Part shown: positions 1-6,177 of the stretch, one piece after another
Numbering within the stretch: the first letter of the stretch is position 1
Layout of the letters: every line of letters begins with the position of its first letter
Source: a virus
Virus record (IMG/VR): IMGVR_UViG_3300033388_002189
Location: 1-22,661 of that record
DNA length: 22,661 nt
Reading direction: 5' to 3' (one strand)
Made by a program: the position numbers and the translations under genes
The notes under the pieces: model-generated
Databases searched by the model: none
Seen by the model: only the letters and a program-made list of their open reading frames with translations
Told to the model about the DNA's origin: nothing

Positions 1-1332
1 CAAAAAGAATGTGGCGTGATTCATAGATATCACCCGCATAATGGCTGGACAATTTTTAAGAATGATCAATACCAGACAGTTGATCCTAAACAACAGGTAG
101 CAAAATATCTCAGTAAATATGTACGGAATTGCTGGACACAAAAAGGTAAACGAAAGGAACGTATCAAACTATCTAATCGCCGAATTGCTGATGTTATTAC
201 ACAATTAAGTTATCTTGACAATGTTTATCTCCGCCCAAAACAAGCGGCTCCATGTTCTTTAGATGGTTCACTTAATATAAACCATATCATTGCACTTCAA
301 AATGGATTACTGGATTGGAGTAATTACCCATATAGATTAGTAACCAGTACAGAAAACTACTACACACTCAATTACTTGCCATATAATTGGGAAGGTGAAC
401 AGGACTCAGAACTATGGATTAAGTTCCTTATTGATGTTACAGGCGGCAACGAAGAACTATTTGACCTGCTTCAACAATGGGCAGGCTACTGCCTTATGAA
501 ACATAACCAGGACGAACAGCGTTTTATGATCGTTTATGGCGAAGCAGGGACAGGCAAGAGCGTCTTTGTTGATGTGCTGACACATTTATTAGGCCGCGAG
601 AACGTAGCAGCTATACCACTCGAGAAATTTGACGATCCACACTATGTTGTCCAAACTTATGGCAAGATGCTCAATGTTACAGATGAATCAGAGAGTAGGC
701 TCGAAGAGTCCATTGAATCGCATATTAAACATTATACAGGTGGAACAATATATACGTTCAAGAGGTTATACCAAGAGCCTTTTACAGCTTATCCAACAGC
801 TAAGATTATGATCGTAACCAATCACTTGCCAGCGTTCAAGGATACATCTGACGGAGTGTGGAGAAGACTTCTAATTGCTCCATTCGATATCGTTGTGCCA
901 GAAGATAAGAGAATTAAAGGATTATCGAATCAGATAATCAAAAACGAAATGCCCGGTGTACTTAAATGGGCATTGGAAGGAGCAAGGAAAGTTGAGAAAT
1001 ATGGGTTTGTTATACCTGAAATATGCAAGCAAAAAGTCGCTGAATATCGCCGTGAAGCAGTGCCAGAAATAGCGTTTTTTGATGAGAATTTTGAGCCGTG
1101 TGAAGCTGATGAATATGATGGCCGGGTGCGTTGTGATATCGTTCGAAGTTGTTACGAACAGTGGTGTAAGGCTCAAGGTTGCGGCGTAAAGAGCCAAAGA
1201 AAACTCGGAAAAACGTTCAAAAAGTTGTTCCCCCTTTGCACGAGGAAAAGGGGGCGCGCCGGATTACAACTTACCTATTTTTACTATGGCGTTAAAATGG
1301 ATAATGAAAGTGAGTTTATCGTAAATGAGTAA
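1..1332 (+). CDS. Phage primase-helicase, D5/P4 type (SF3 ATPase), 5'-partial
   Basis: Replicative helicase, probably with a primase domain upstream of the window. The frame is open from base 1, so the GTG at 16 is probably internal; 443 residues are visible (numbered from base 1). A D5_N-like region (about 90-165, with NGLLDW) precedes an SF3 core: Walker A GEAGTGKS (180-187), Walker B-like NVTDES (D228/E229), sensor IMIVTNHLP (N274) and DGVWRR (R288/R289 as probable arginine finger). This matches the poxvirus D5/phage P4 alpha family, hexameric ATPases that unwind DNA at phage and plasmid origins. The C-terminal tail is Cys/basic-rich. The gene overlaps the next one by 8 bases, and its last 110 bases carry repeats that continue into that gene. 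SF3 helicase is secure; primase activity is inferred. Confidence 0.9.
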   Translation, partial: QKECGVIHRYHPHNGWTIFKNDQYQTVDPKQQVAKYLSKYVRNCWTQKGKRKERIKLSNRRIADVITQLSYLDNVYLRPKQAAPCSLDGSLNINHIIALQNGLLDWSNYPYRLVTSTENYYTLNYLPYNWEGEQDSELWIKFLIDVTGGNEELFDLLQQWAGYCLMKHNQDEQRFMIVYGEAGTGKSVFVDVLTHLLGRENVAAIPLEKFDDPHYVVQTYGKMLNVTDESESRLEESIESHIKHYTGGTIYTFKRLYQEPFTAYPTAKIMIVTNHLPAFKDTSDGVWRRLLIAPFDIVVPEDKRIKGLSNQIIKNEMPGVLKWALEGARKVEKYGFVIPEICKQKVAEYRREAVPEIAFFDENFEPCEADEYDGRVRCDIVRSCYEQWCKAQGCGVKSQRKLGKTFKKLFPLCTRKRGRAGLQLTYFYYGVKMDNESEFIVNE

Positions 1333-1560
1333 TGTTCCCCCAAAACAACAAAAGTTCCCTCTTTGTTCCAATTCTGGGGGGAACAGTAAAACCTTGTTTT
1401 TGAAGCTGAAAACTCAGCAAAACAACATTGTTCCCCTTTGTTCCCCCTTATTCTTACCAAAGTCCAGTAGGGAAAAAGAGGGTGTTAAAATAGGTAAGAT
1501 GGAAAAAAAAGATATATATAGGGGTAACATAGGGACCAAAGGGGGAACAAGGGGGAACAA
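1225..1560. repeat. Cluster of GTTCCCC(C)TTTG direct and inverted repeats
   Basis: Top-strand copies are GTTCCCCCTTTG (1227-1238), GTTCCCCC (1334-1341), GTTCCCTCTTTG followed by GTTCC (1354-1369), GTTCCCCTTTG (1430-1440) and GTTCCCCCTTA (1440-1450). Inverted copies are GGGGGGAAC (1376-1384), CAAAGGGGGAAC (1537-1548) and AAGGGGGAAC (1549-1558). CCCCCTTT (1230-1237) can also pair with AAAGGGGG (1247-1254). The copies lie inside the end of the helicase gene and the start of the next gene. Repeats beside a P4-type helicase suggest an origin or iteron function, but that is inference; recombination or an RNA role is also possible. Confidence 0.75.
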
Positions 1561-1870
1561 TACAGACCCTCGTTTCCGCTCAGAATCATTCAGAAAAACC
1601 GTGCGTTTTGTTCTTGAATCTCTCGGTTTTAAGTCCAATATGAAGAACTTCAAAGAGTGGGATAATTTTTTTGACTGGCAAACTCTTTCCGGGAATCTCA
1701 GAAATCCGAAAAAGATACAAACCAGATGCAGTGTATGTGGGAAAAAAGCAAATGTTTTGGTGGTGATTGAGGCCACGAACAAATGCTGCTGTTCGAGCTG
1801 CTGGCAGAAAGTACTGAGTACCCCAAATTCTAATGAGGATAGGGCAAGGTTCAACGATAGTTCAAATTAG
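1325..1870 (+). CDS. Hypothetical protein with C-terminal Cys4 zinc ribbon
   Basis: 181 residues, family not recognised. The ATG at 1325 overlaps the helicase stop (ATGAGTAA), implying translational coupling. The first 80 residues are low-complexity and basic because they translate the GTTCCCC repeats (FPLCS, VPLCSPL, GTKGGTRGN). A more ordinary segment follows (about 85-130, aromatic and basic), then a probable zinc ribbon with C135-x2-C138 and C156-x2-C159 plus extra C154/C155. An internal ATG at 1499 would give a product without most of the repeat-encoded part, but its ribosome site is weak. Position suggests a replication accessory or DNA-binding role; this is inference. Confidence 0.65.
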   Translation: MSNVPPKQQKFPLCSNSGGNSKTLFLKLKTQQNNIVPLCSPLFLPKSSREKEGVKIGKMEKKDIYRGNIGTKGGTRGNNTDPRFRSESFRKTVRFVLESLGFKSNMKNFKEWDNFFDWQTLSGNLRNPKKIQTRCSVCGKKANVLVVIEATNKCCCSSCWQKVLSTPNSNEDRARFNDSSN

Positions 1871-1956
1871 GTATAATGGTTAGGGGTAGGTAAGGTTAGT
1901 GGCTTAGGATTGAAGCTGAGCGTTTTTAGTAAATAATAAAAATAATAAAAAGAACA

Positions 1957-1985
1957 TTGACAAAAATTCAATAAAGGTGTAAAGT
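1957..1985 (+). promoter_or_regulatory. Candidate sigma70-type promoter
   Basis: TTGACA at 1957-1962 is a perfect -35. A 17-base spacer leads to TAAAGT at 1980-1985 (4 of 6 to TATAAT). It lies in AT-rich DNA between the replication genes and the accessory block. The predicted start near 1992 is only about 30 bases before the hairpin at 2022-2078, so the transcript would either be a short RNA or be attenuated before the 2148 gene. Confidence 0.5.
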
Positions 1986-2021
1986 TGACGATATGCGGCG
2001 TGGAACAATACAATTTACTAA

Positions 2022-2084
2022 AGCCAACCAGAGGCATTTCGGGTTTACGTCCATTCTGCGCTGCAACTCTGGTTGGCTCCTTTT
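2022..2084 (+). terminator. 12-bp inverted repeat followed by a T-rich tract (attenuator, terminator or small-RNA end)
   Basis: AGCCAACCAGAG (2022-2033) pairs perfectly with CTCTGGTTGGCT (2067-2078). The loop is 33 bases, in which GCA (2034-2036) can also pair with TGC (2062-2064). CCTTTTATTT follows. The stem is strong but the loop is longer and the U-tract less pure than in a typical intrinsic terminator. The arms could instead be a DNA-level dyad. Confidence 0.5.
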
Positions 2085-2147
2085 ATTTGGATCAGATTGA
2101 CTTAAAGATGTTCAGAAGTGAAGCTGAGCAGAAAGGCGGTAAATGAT

Positions 2148-2417
2148 ATGGTATTAGGAAATGAGCAAAGAGCTTGGACGTATGCAGAATATGTAGAAAA
2201 ATACGAGCAACTTCAAGCTAAACTTGATAATAAAGATGCATTACTTTTAGCTTATATTGAAAAATCAAGGAAAACAGAAGTAGAATATTTGAGGGTAAAA
2301 GCTGAAAATGCCAATCATATTCGTACTATAAATACACTCATTGAAAACATAGACGATGGTACAAATATAGTAATCAAACAGCTTCAAGCCGAGAACAAGA
2401 AGTTAAGAACAAGCTAA
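2148..2417 (+). CDS. Small coiled-coil hypothetical protein
   Basis: 89 residues from the ATG at 2148, chosen because AAAGGCGG lies just upstream; a GTG at 2118 in the same frame would add 10 residues but has a weaker site. The product is mostly charged helix with heptad-like spacing (YVEKYEQLQAKLDNKDALLL, then KTEVEYLRVKAENA) and contains no enzyme motif. Family not recognised. The -1 frame stays open past the stop to 2491 and reads like a continuation of the same acidic helical protein, so the true product may be longer. First gene of the accessory block. Confidence 0.6.
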   Translation: MVLGNEQRAWTYAEYVEKYEQLQAKLDNKDALLLAYIEKSRKTEVEYLRVKAENANHIRTINTLIENIDDGTNIVIKQLQAENKKLRTS

Positions 2418-2507
2418 CAAAACAAAAGAATATTAACTCATTTACAGAGATATGGGATGTTGAAGAAGAAGAAATTTGTAATAAATTTTAATTAAGGAGA
2501 AAGTAAA

Positions 2508-2798
2508 ATGAAGAAGACAATCGTATTAACCATTTTATTAACAGCAACAATATGGCTGGCTGGATGCACGACTGCGAAATTTAATTATCAGTTTGCCCAG
2601 ACCGACCCGAACCTTACTGCTGCTCGTATCAGTGCTGATTACACTACAGTAGGCGGTAAGGAGTATCAGGGATTGGAACTTGAAGCTCCAAATGACTGGG
2701 GCTTAAAAGTTGACAAGAGTAATCAACAGGAAGTCGAAGTTGAAACATTAGCCTCAAAGGTTGCCGAACTCGTCGGTGCTGCTTTAGTGGAGAAATAA
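2508..2798 (+). CDS. Small phage-encoded lipoprotein
   Basis: 96 residues. A hydrophobic signal sequence (residues 4-18) ends in the lipobox LAGC (17-20), so Cys20 should be lipidated after signal peptidase II cleavage and the mature protein anchored in a membrane. The mature part is short and polar with no recognised domain. AAGGAG lies 9-10 bases before the ATG. Small lipoproteins occur in phages as o-spanins or as lysogenic-conversion and superinfection proteins. This one has no overlapping Rz-like partner, so neither role is supported directly. Lipoprotein: confident; function: unknown. Confidence 0.8.
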   Translation: MKKTIVLTILLTATIWLAGCTTAKFNYQFAQTDPNLTAARISADYTTVGGKEYQGLELEAPNDWGLKVDKSNQQEVEVETLASKVAELVGAALVEK

Positions 2799-2799
2799 A

Positions 2800-3159
2800 A
2801 TGCGAATACAAGTTGATGGACACTTAGACCTTAGAGTCTTACCAAATGGTAGATGGTGTGAACTACTAAGTGAGTTAAAGGTTAGAGTCGGTTCTGTTGT
2901 TACTGTGATACCAAAAGGCTTTCAGACTGACTTTGGCAGTGTTATGAAAATATTCTGGAGTATAGTTTCTCCGATGGGATTGCATACAATAGCAGCAGTT
3001 ACACACGATTATCTCTACAGTACAGGTGATGTAAGTAGATTAAACGCAGATAAGATTTTCTATCAGCTAATGTGTTTCTACGGTGTTGGATTCTTTAAAG
3101 CTAAACTAATGTATTGCATGGTGAGATGGTTTGGCTGGTCTCACTATACACATGATTGA
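2800..3159 (+). CDS. DUF1353 family phage protein
   Basis: 119 residues. The central signature fits DUF1353 as I know it: IPKGFQTDFGS (37-47), AAVTHDYLY (65-73) and a following NADKIF (82-87), with an aromatic C-terminus (VRWFGW). The family is common in phages, often near lysis or tail genes, and has no settled function. The gene begins two bases after the lipoprotein gene, with GGAG about 8 bases upstream of the ATG, so the two are probably co-translated. The length is normal for the family. Conserved His69 and Asp70 invite comparison with metal-binding hydrolases, but that is speculation. Confidence 0.75.
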   Translation: MRIQVDGHLDLRVLPNGRWCELLSELKVRVGSVVTVIPKGFQTDFGSVMKIFWSIVSPMGLHTIAAVTHDYLYSTGDVSRLNADKIFYQLMCFYGVGFFKAKLMYCMVRWFGWSHYTHD

Positions 3160-3278
3160 TTTTGAAAATTGATAGGTCGGGTATTAACTAATTAACTTTA
3201 ATTGATTGCTTTCTTTATGTTAAGTCAAAACTAAGTTTCTCATTATTGTTAATATTACAATTGGTTGTTTGCAACGCA

Positions 3279-3293
3279 TCGGGAACGTCCCGA
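3279..3293 (+). terminator. Short GC-rich hairpin in the 3160-3325 spacer
   Basis: TCGGGA (3279-3284) pairs with TCCCGA (3288-3293) around a 3-base loop in otherwise AT-rich DNA. A T-run appears only about 12 bases later, after ACCCGGCC, so this is a weak terminator candidate or a small regulatory hairpin. I see no convincing promoter in the rest of this spacer. Confidence 0.3.
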
Positions 3294-3325
3294 ACCCGGC
3301 CTAAATTTTTAGAAAGAAGAACAAA

Positions 3326-3529
3326 ATGAGTAATGAATTTGAGAACAAAATAAAAGAGTTTGACAGTCAAATAACCAGTAAGCAGACAAGGGCTAAAAGC
3401 CTGTTTTTAGAAGCAGAAAATATTCGACTATTAAAATGGGATTACTGTAAAACACATGGCGGGCATTTCAAACGTTCTTCAGATGCTTACGGGGAGGGTT
3501 TTTGTTGCAAATGTAGTAAACCTATGTAA
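3326..3529 (+). CDS. Small coiled-coil protein with C-terminal Cys/His cluster
   Basis: 67 residues from the ATG at 3326, preceded by AGAAAGAAG. Residues 1-37 form a charged helix. The C-terminus holds C41-x2-H44, H47 and C60-C61-x-C63, a plausible single zinc site. Family not recognised. It resembles other small zinc-finger-like proteins of phage accessory regions and belongs to a local series (see the genes at 3936 and 4708). Confidence 0.6.
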   Translation: MSNEFENKIKEFDSQITSKQTRAKSLFLEAENIRLLKWDYCKTHGGHFKRSSDAYGEGFCCKCSKPM

Positions 3530-3559
3530 AATAAAATACTTTTTAGAAAGTGAGGAATA

Positions 3560-3766
3560 ATGACTCTCGGATTTGATGAACTTATGCAAGATGACTCTGA
3601 CCCTATTATTCCATTTGGTAAACATAAAGGTAATTATGCCAGCAGTATAGATGTTTGTTATCTCAATTGGCTTGTTGGTGAGAAATGGTTTTGTGAAAAG
3701 TTTGCAGAATTGAAGTTGCAGATTGAAGAGCATCTTAAAAATAGGCAAGAAAGGATTAAAAAATGA
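3560..3766 (+). CDS. DUF3820-like small protein (PFGKxKG motif)
   Basis: 68 residues. The motif PFGKHKG (18-24) followed by YLNWL (34-38) and a C-terminal amphipathic helix is the pattern of DUF3820 and of the small domain at the end of some exonuclease X-type proteins. That makes a nucleic-acid-related role likely, but the activity is unknown. GTGAGGA lies 6-7 bases before the ATG. The stop overlaps the next gene by an ATGA junction. Length is normal for a stand-alone member. Confidence 0.65.
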   Translation: MTLGFDELMQDDSDPIIPFGKHKGNYASSIDVCYLNWLVGEKWFCEKFAELKLQIEEHLKNRQERIKK

Positions 3767-3939
3767 TAGGATTGGTTGGAGTAGTAGTATTAGCATATTG
3801 TTATGTTTTTGATATTTTTGTATTGACCGAGAAACAAGCGGCTATGTTAGTACTTGCTGTAATGGCCGAGTTTCTGCTGGAGATTATAATTGTTATGATT
3901 ATTGGTGAATGGAAGAAATGGAAGGAAAGGAATAAATGA
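3763..3939 (+). CDS. 58-residue two-helix membrane protein
   Basis: A short ORF that completes the chain between the 3560 and 3936 genes, overlapping both by ATGA. Residues 1-21 are hydrophobic (IGLVGVVVLAYCYVFDIFVL), a short polar turn TEKQ follows, residues 27-48 are a second hydrophobic stretch, and the tail is basic (KKWKERNK). E36 and E40 fall within the second segment. AAAGGA lies upstream. The topology (two segments, basic C-terminus, very short) is compatible with a class II holin, but also with many unrelated phage membrane peptides, and no endolysin gene is visible beside it. Confidence 0.65.
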   Translation: MIGLVGVVVLAYCYVFDIFVLTEKQAAMLVLAVMAEFLLEIIIVMIIGEWKKWKERNK

Positions 3940-4337
3940 AAGAAGTAAAATATAAATGCGATATTTGTGGCAAAAAGGAAACTGCAAGATGCTATGATGG
4001 CGAAGAAATGTTGCCATATCTATGGTCAAAAACACATGAAATAGTATCCGGTGAGCATGATTCAGCTTGTATGAATTTCGAGACCACTATAATAAGATGC
4101 AAGGATTGTAGGACAAATGAACACGAAAAGGAAGAAGTGGATTCACCTACTATGCCACCAAAATCCAGCAAAATGGTAGTTTGCATACCTACTAAGGAAT
4201 ACTTTGAACAGAAGAAGCTGATAGAGCAGTTGGTTGAGGCATTGGAAAAAATAAGCAACTGGAAAGGTTTGTCTTGGCAGTACATTACAAGTATTGCAGA
4301 TAAAGCACTTGAAGCAGCCAAGAAAGCGGGGTACTGA
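3936..4337 (+). CDS. Hypothetical protein with zinc-finger-like N-terminus
   Basis: 133 residues. C8-x2-C11 (CDICGK) and C55-x2-C58 (CKDC) make a probable treble-clef or zinc-ribbon site with a 43-residue insert. A linker follows, then a C-terminal helix (about 90-133, QLVEALEKISNWKGLSW and DKALEAAKKA). Family not recognised. The ATG overlaps the preceding stop and AAGGA lies upstream. A DNA- or RNA-binding function is inferred from the Cys pattern alone. Confidence 0.65.
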   Translation: MKEVKYKCDICGKKETARCYDGEEMLPYLWSKTHEIVSGEHDSACMNFETTIIRCKDCRTNEHEKEEVDSPTMPPKSSKMVVCIPTKEYFEQKKLIEQLVEALEKISNWKGLSWQYITSIADKALEAAKKAGY

Positions 4338-4343
4338 GCAACA

Positions 4344-4535
4344 ATGAGTAAAGACTTTATTACAAATATCGAGTTAGCTAACCAGATGGATTTGTCGATC
4401 AGTACGATACAGCGTTTGGTTGACAGAAATGAACTACCACAATATTCCTATGGCAATCATCACACAAAGAAAAAGGGATGGCATAAGAGTGTACTTGAAA
4501 AACATTCACTTTATCGTTATCAATTAAAGGGGTGA
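4344..4535 (+). CDS. Small helix-turn-helix protein (excisionase/AlpA-like)
   Basis: 63 residues. Residues 10-34 (ELANQMDLSISTIQRLVDRN) form a MerR/excisionase-type HTH. The C-terminal KKGWHKSVLEKHS resembles the wing and last helix of the HTH_17 group, which includes Xis/Cox directionality factors and AlpA-type regulators. It starts 6 bases after the previous gene. It lies just upstream of a promoter flanked by repeats (4592-4670), the natural place for its operators, though binding is inferred. No integrase is in the window, so an excisionase role cannot be judged. Confidence 0.7.
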   Translation: MSKDFITNIELANQMDLSISTIQRLVDRNELPQYSYGNHHTKKKGWHKSVLEKHSLYRYQLKG

Positions 4536-4591
4536 TTTGGTATACAATTCAATATTTTTTTTATCTCAAAAAAGCATACAAGAGCAATACA

Positions 4592-4611
4592 CCGCAATAG
4601 TCCGCAATAGT
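4592..4611. repeat. Tandem 10-bp repeat CCGCAATAGT x2
   Basis: Two exact adjacent copies (4592-4601 and 4602-4611), preceded by a partial relative (GCAATACA, 4584-4591). Phasing at about one helical turn suits protein binding on one DNA face. They lie 28 bases upstream of the -35 element at 4639, in the spacer after the HTH gene. Confidence 0.6.
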
Positions 4612-4633
4612 CAAAAAGTTTATTATACCTATG

Positions 4634-4670
4634 TTGTATTGATAGCATTTGTCCGAAATATACAATACAA
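4634..4670 (+). promoter_or_regulatory. Promoter with overlapping inverted-repeat operator
   Basis: TTGATA (4639-4644) and TACAAT (4661-4666) are separated by 16 bases, each 5 of 6 to consensus. A perfect dyad, TTGTATTG (4634-4641) and CAATACAA (4663-4670), covers both elements, so a bound protein would block RNA polymerase. ATACAATGTAT (4666-4676) is a further near-palindrome. Expected target: the gene at 4708 and the genes behind it. Confidence 0.5.
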
Positions 4671-4707
4671 TGTATTTGAAGGTGCATTTTTTTTGCACGG
4701 GGCAACT

Positions 4708-4935
4708 ATGGCTATTTGCAGGATATGCGGATATGAAGATGAGCGGTTACCAAAAGATTGGGCAAATTGGGAGTGCTGGCAATGCTTCGTTGAGAGCTTC
4801 ATTTCTTGTATCGAACCTGCCGATTCAGATCAGCACAAGGCGATTATCGCGGATGTGCAGCAGAAATGCGATAAGCTCAATAGTGTTCTGATAAATTCTA
4901 AAATGAAATTAGCATTGAAAGAGGCGGAAAAATAA
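4708..4935 (+). CDS. Small Cys4 zinc-finger protein
   Basis: 75 residues from the ATG at 4708. The frame is open further upstream, but that part overlaps the promoter and reads as non-coding. C4-x2-C7 and C23-x2-C26 (WECWQC) form a compact zinc ribbon. Residues 40-75 are helical and charged (KAIIADVQQKCDKLNSVL). A short hairpin GTGCA/TGCAC (4682-4698) with a T-rich loop precedes the gene and may affect translation. The stop overlaps the next start (TAATG). Family not recognised; probably a regulator or nucleic-acid binder. Confidence 0.65.
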   Translation: MAICRICGYEDERLPKDWANWECWQCFVESFISCIEPADSDQHKAIIADVQQKCDKLNSVLINSKMKLALKEAEK

Positions 4936-5102
4936 TGGCAAACACTAAAAAACATCCAGGATTCAAAGCAGTGCAAAACAAAATTGCGAACAGGCAAGGT
5001 ATATCTAAGAAGAGAGCAGGAGCAATACTTGCATCTGCGACTCGTAAGGCTTCTGCTAAAGCTGTGAGAAAAAACCCAAGACTGAAAAGAGTAAAAGGAT
5101 AA
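4935..5102 (+). CDS. Very basic 55-residue phage protein
   Basis: The product has 17 Lys/Arg among 55 residues and no Asp or Glu. It contains HPGFKAVQNKIANRQGISK, an alanine-rich helix (AGAILASATRKASAKA) and the ending NPRLKRVKG. I recall very similar small proteins (KGFKAVQ..IA...G.S...A.AILA..TRKAS...K..NP.LKRV) in many phage genomes, usually unannotated. It probably binds nucleic acid or is packaged in the virion, but no function is established to my knowledge. It starts on the previous stop (TAATG) and is followed by the AGGAG of the next gene. Confidence 0.75.
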   Translation: MANTKKHPGFKAVQNKIANRQGISKKRAGAILASATRKASAKAVRKNPRLKRVKG

Positions 5103-5121
5103 ATTCTTCAGGAGCAAATAA

Positions 5122-6177
5122 ATGCTAAAAAAGATTTTAATATTTTTGTTGATGTGTAGTGTGTGTTTGGCAGCTGAAACAGAAGGTCTGGATATAACAA
5201 TAAAAGGTTTGACTACAGAGCAAACCCTACAGAAGGTTATTGCAGAAAGCAATGATGTTAATGTAGTTAACGAAGCAAGGTATGATCTTATTATAATGAA
5301 GTATGATAATCAAGATTATATCGAAACCCTTAATTTATGTAATGATGTAATTAAAGACAGTAATGATATAGATGCCTATCTTTTATCTAATATAATCCTT
5401 TACAAAGGATGGTGTACTTTTAGGCTTGGAGATGAAACTGAGGCATTGTCATTATTTAATTCAGTTATAAATGATGCAAATCAAAATGCTGACCAGAGAA
5501 ATCAAAATATGTGTGCCAGTGCTTATGTTAGAATTGAGTCTAATCAATTAGCTGATGTTTCAACTGACCTCAATAATATAATTAACAATCCTATAGCCAA
5601 CCCAATCCAGATTAGGGAAGCTAAAAATTTAATGATATATTATAGTACAAAGGTTAAATGTGATGAAGATGATATAGATAATTATATTACAAACTACACT
5701 AATGATTATAATGAACCACTTGATATTTATAGAGTTGCTAATTGGTGCATTAGTAGTAAATTGCGTCAAGGCAAGAATGATGAAGCAAAAGTTTTAGCCA
5801 ATGATTATGTTGCTAACAATATCAATTCACCATATACCAAAGATGTAATAAGGTATATGGCGGAAATTGAAGGCAGCAAAGACAACCACCAAAAAGCAAT
5901 CAAAGAATTTGAAACATCTAAATTACATACTGATTTCATGATAGGTTTAGAGTATCAAAAGCTTAATGATTATAATACTGCAATACCTTATTTTCAAACT
6001 GTCAGAGACGCTAATGATTTCAATCTCTCATGGCGGGCAGCATATAGATTGGCTGAATCACTTGAGGAAATAAATAAGCTGGCAGATGCTGATAAAGCTT
6101 ATCAATTCTTGATAGACAATTATCCAAATTGTTCTTTATATGATGCAGCAGTTATCAAGAAAGGGCAATTAAAATGA
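5122..6177 (+). CDS. Exported TPR-repeat protein
   Basis: 351 residues. A signal peptide (KKILIFLLMCSVCLAA, cleavage near residue 18) is followed by tandem helical hairpins typical of tetratricopeptide repeats: about 70-115 (YKGWCTFRLGDETEALSLFN), 273-295 (YQKLNDYNTAIPYFQ) and 304-340 (RLAESLEEINKLADADKAY). The layout resembles YbgF/BamD-like periplasmic TPR proteins, which mediate protein-protein contacts at the cell envelope. A secreted TPR protein is unusual in a phage genome. AGGAG lies 7 bases before the ATG. Base composition is very AT-rich (13 G/C in 5281-5340). The ATGA overlap with the next gene suggests a joint unit. Alternatively it is a host-derived cargo gene. Confidence 0.8.
   Translation: MLKKILIFLLMCSVCLAAETEGLDITIKGLTTEQTLQKVIAESNDVNVVNEARYDLIIMKYDNQDYIETLNLCNDVIKDSNDIDAYLLSNIILYKGWCTFRLGDETEALSLFNSVINDANQNADQRNQNMCASAYVRIESNQLADVSTDLNNIINNPIANPIQIREAKNLMIYYSTKVKCDEDDIDNYITNYTNDYNEPLDIYRVANWCISSKLRQGKNDEAKVLANDYVANNINSPYTKDVIRYMAEIEGSKDNHQKAIKEFETSKLHTDFMIGLEYQKLNDYNTAIPYFQTVRDANDFNLSWRAAYRLAESLEEINKLADADKAYQFLIDNYPNCSLYDAAVIKKGQLK

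Noticed and set aside
1225-1560. CRISPR array
   Set aside because: Repeat units are short, variable, irregularly spaced and in both orientations, and lie within coding sequence.
1414-1854. Minus-strand ORF of 146 codons
   Set aside because: Antisense to the zinc-ribbon gene; its composition reflects the repeats and it lacks neighbours on that strand.
1872-1877. TATAAT as a promoter -10 element
   Set aside because: No acceptable -35 lies 15-19 bases upstream; the TTGACA promoter at 1957 is better supported.
2022-2078. tRNA or tmRNA-like element
   Set aside because: The long outer stem resembles an acceptor, but no T- or D-arm motif is present inside.
1911-2129. Direct repeat TGAAGCTGAGC (1911-1921 and 2119-2129) as attachment or target-site duplication
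   Set aside because: Only 11 bases, similar short words recur elsewhere by chance, and no integrase, transposase or tRNA end is present.
4537-4707. N-terminal extension of the 4708 gene from a TTG start
   Set aside because: The extension would run through the promoter and operator repeats, has no ribosome site, and the product looks non-coding before the ATG.
4830-5252. Minus-strand ORF of 140 codons
   Set aside because: It lies antisense to three coupled + strand genes with ribosome sites and reads as low-complexity Ser/Cys/Phe sequence.
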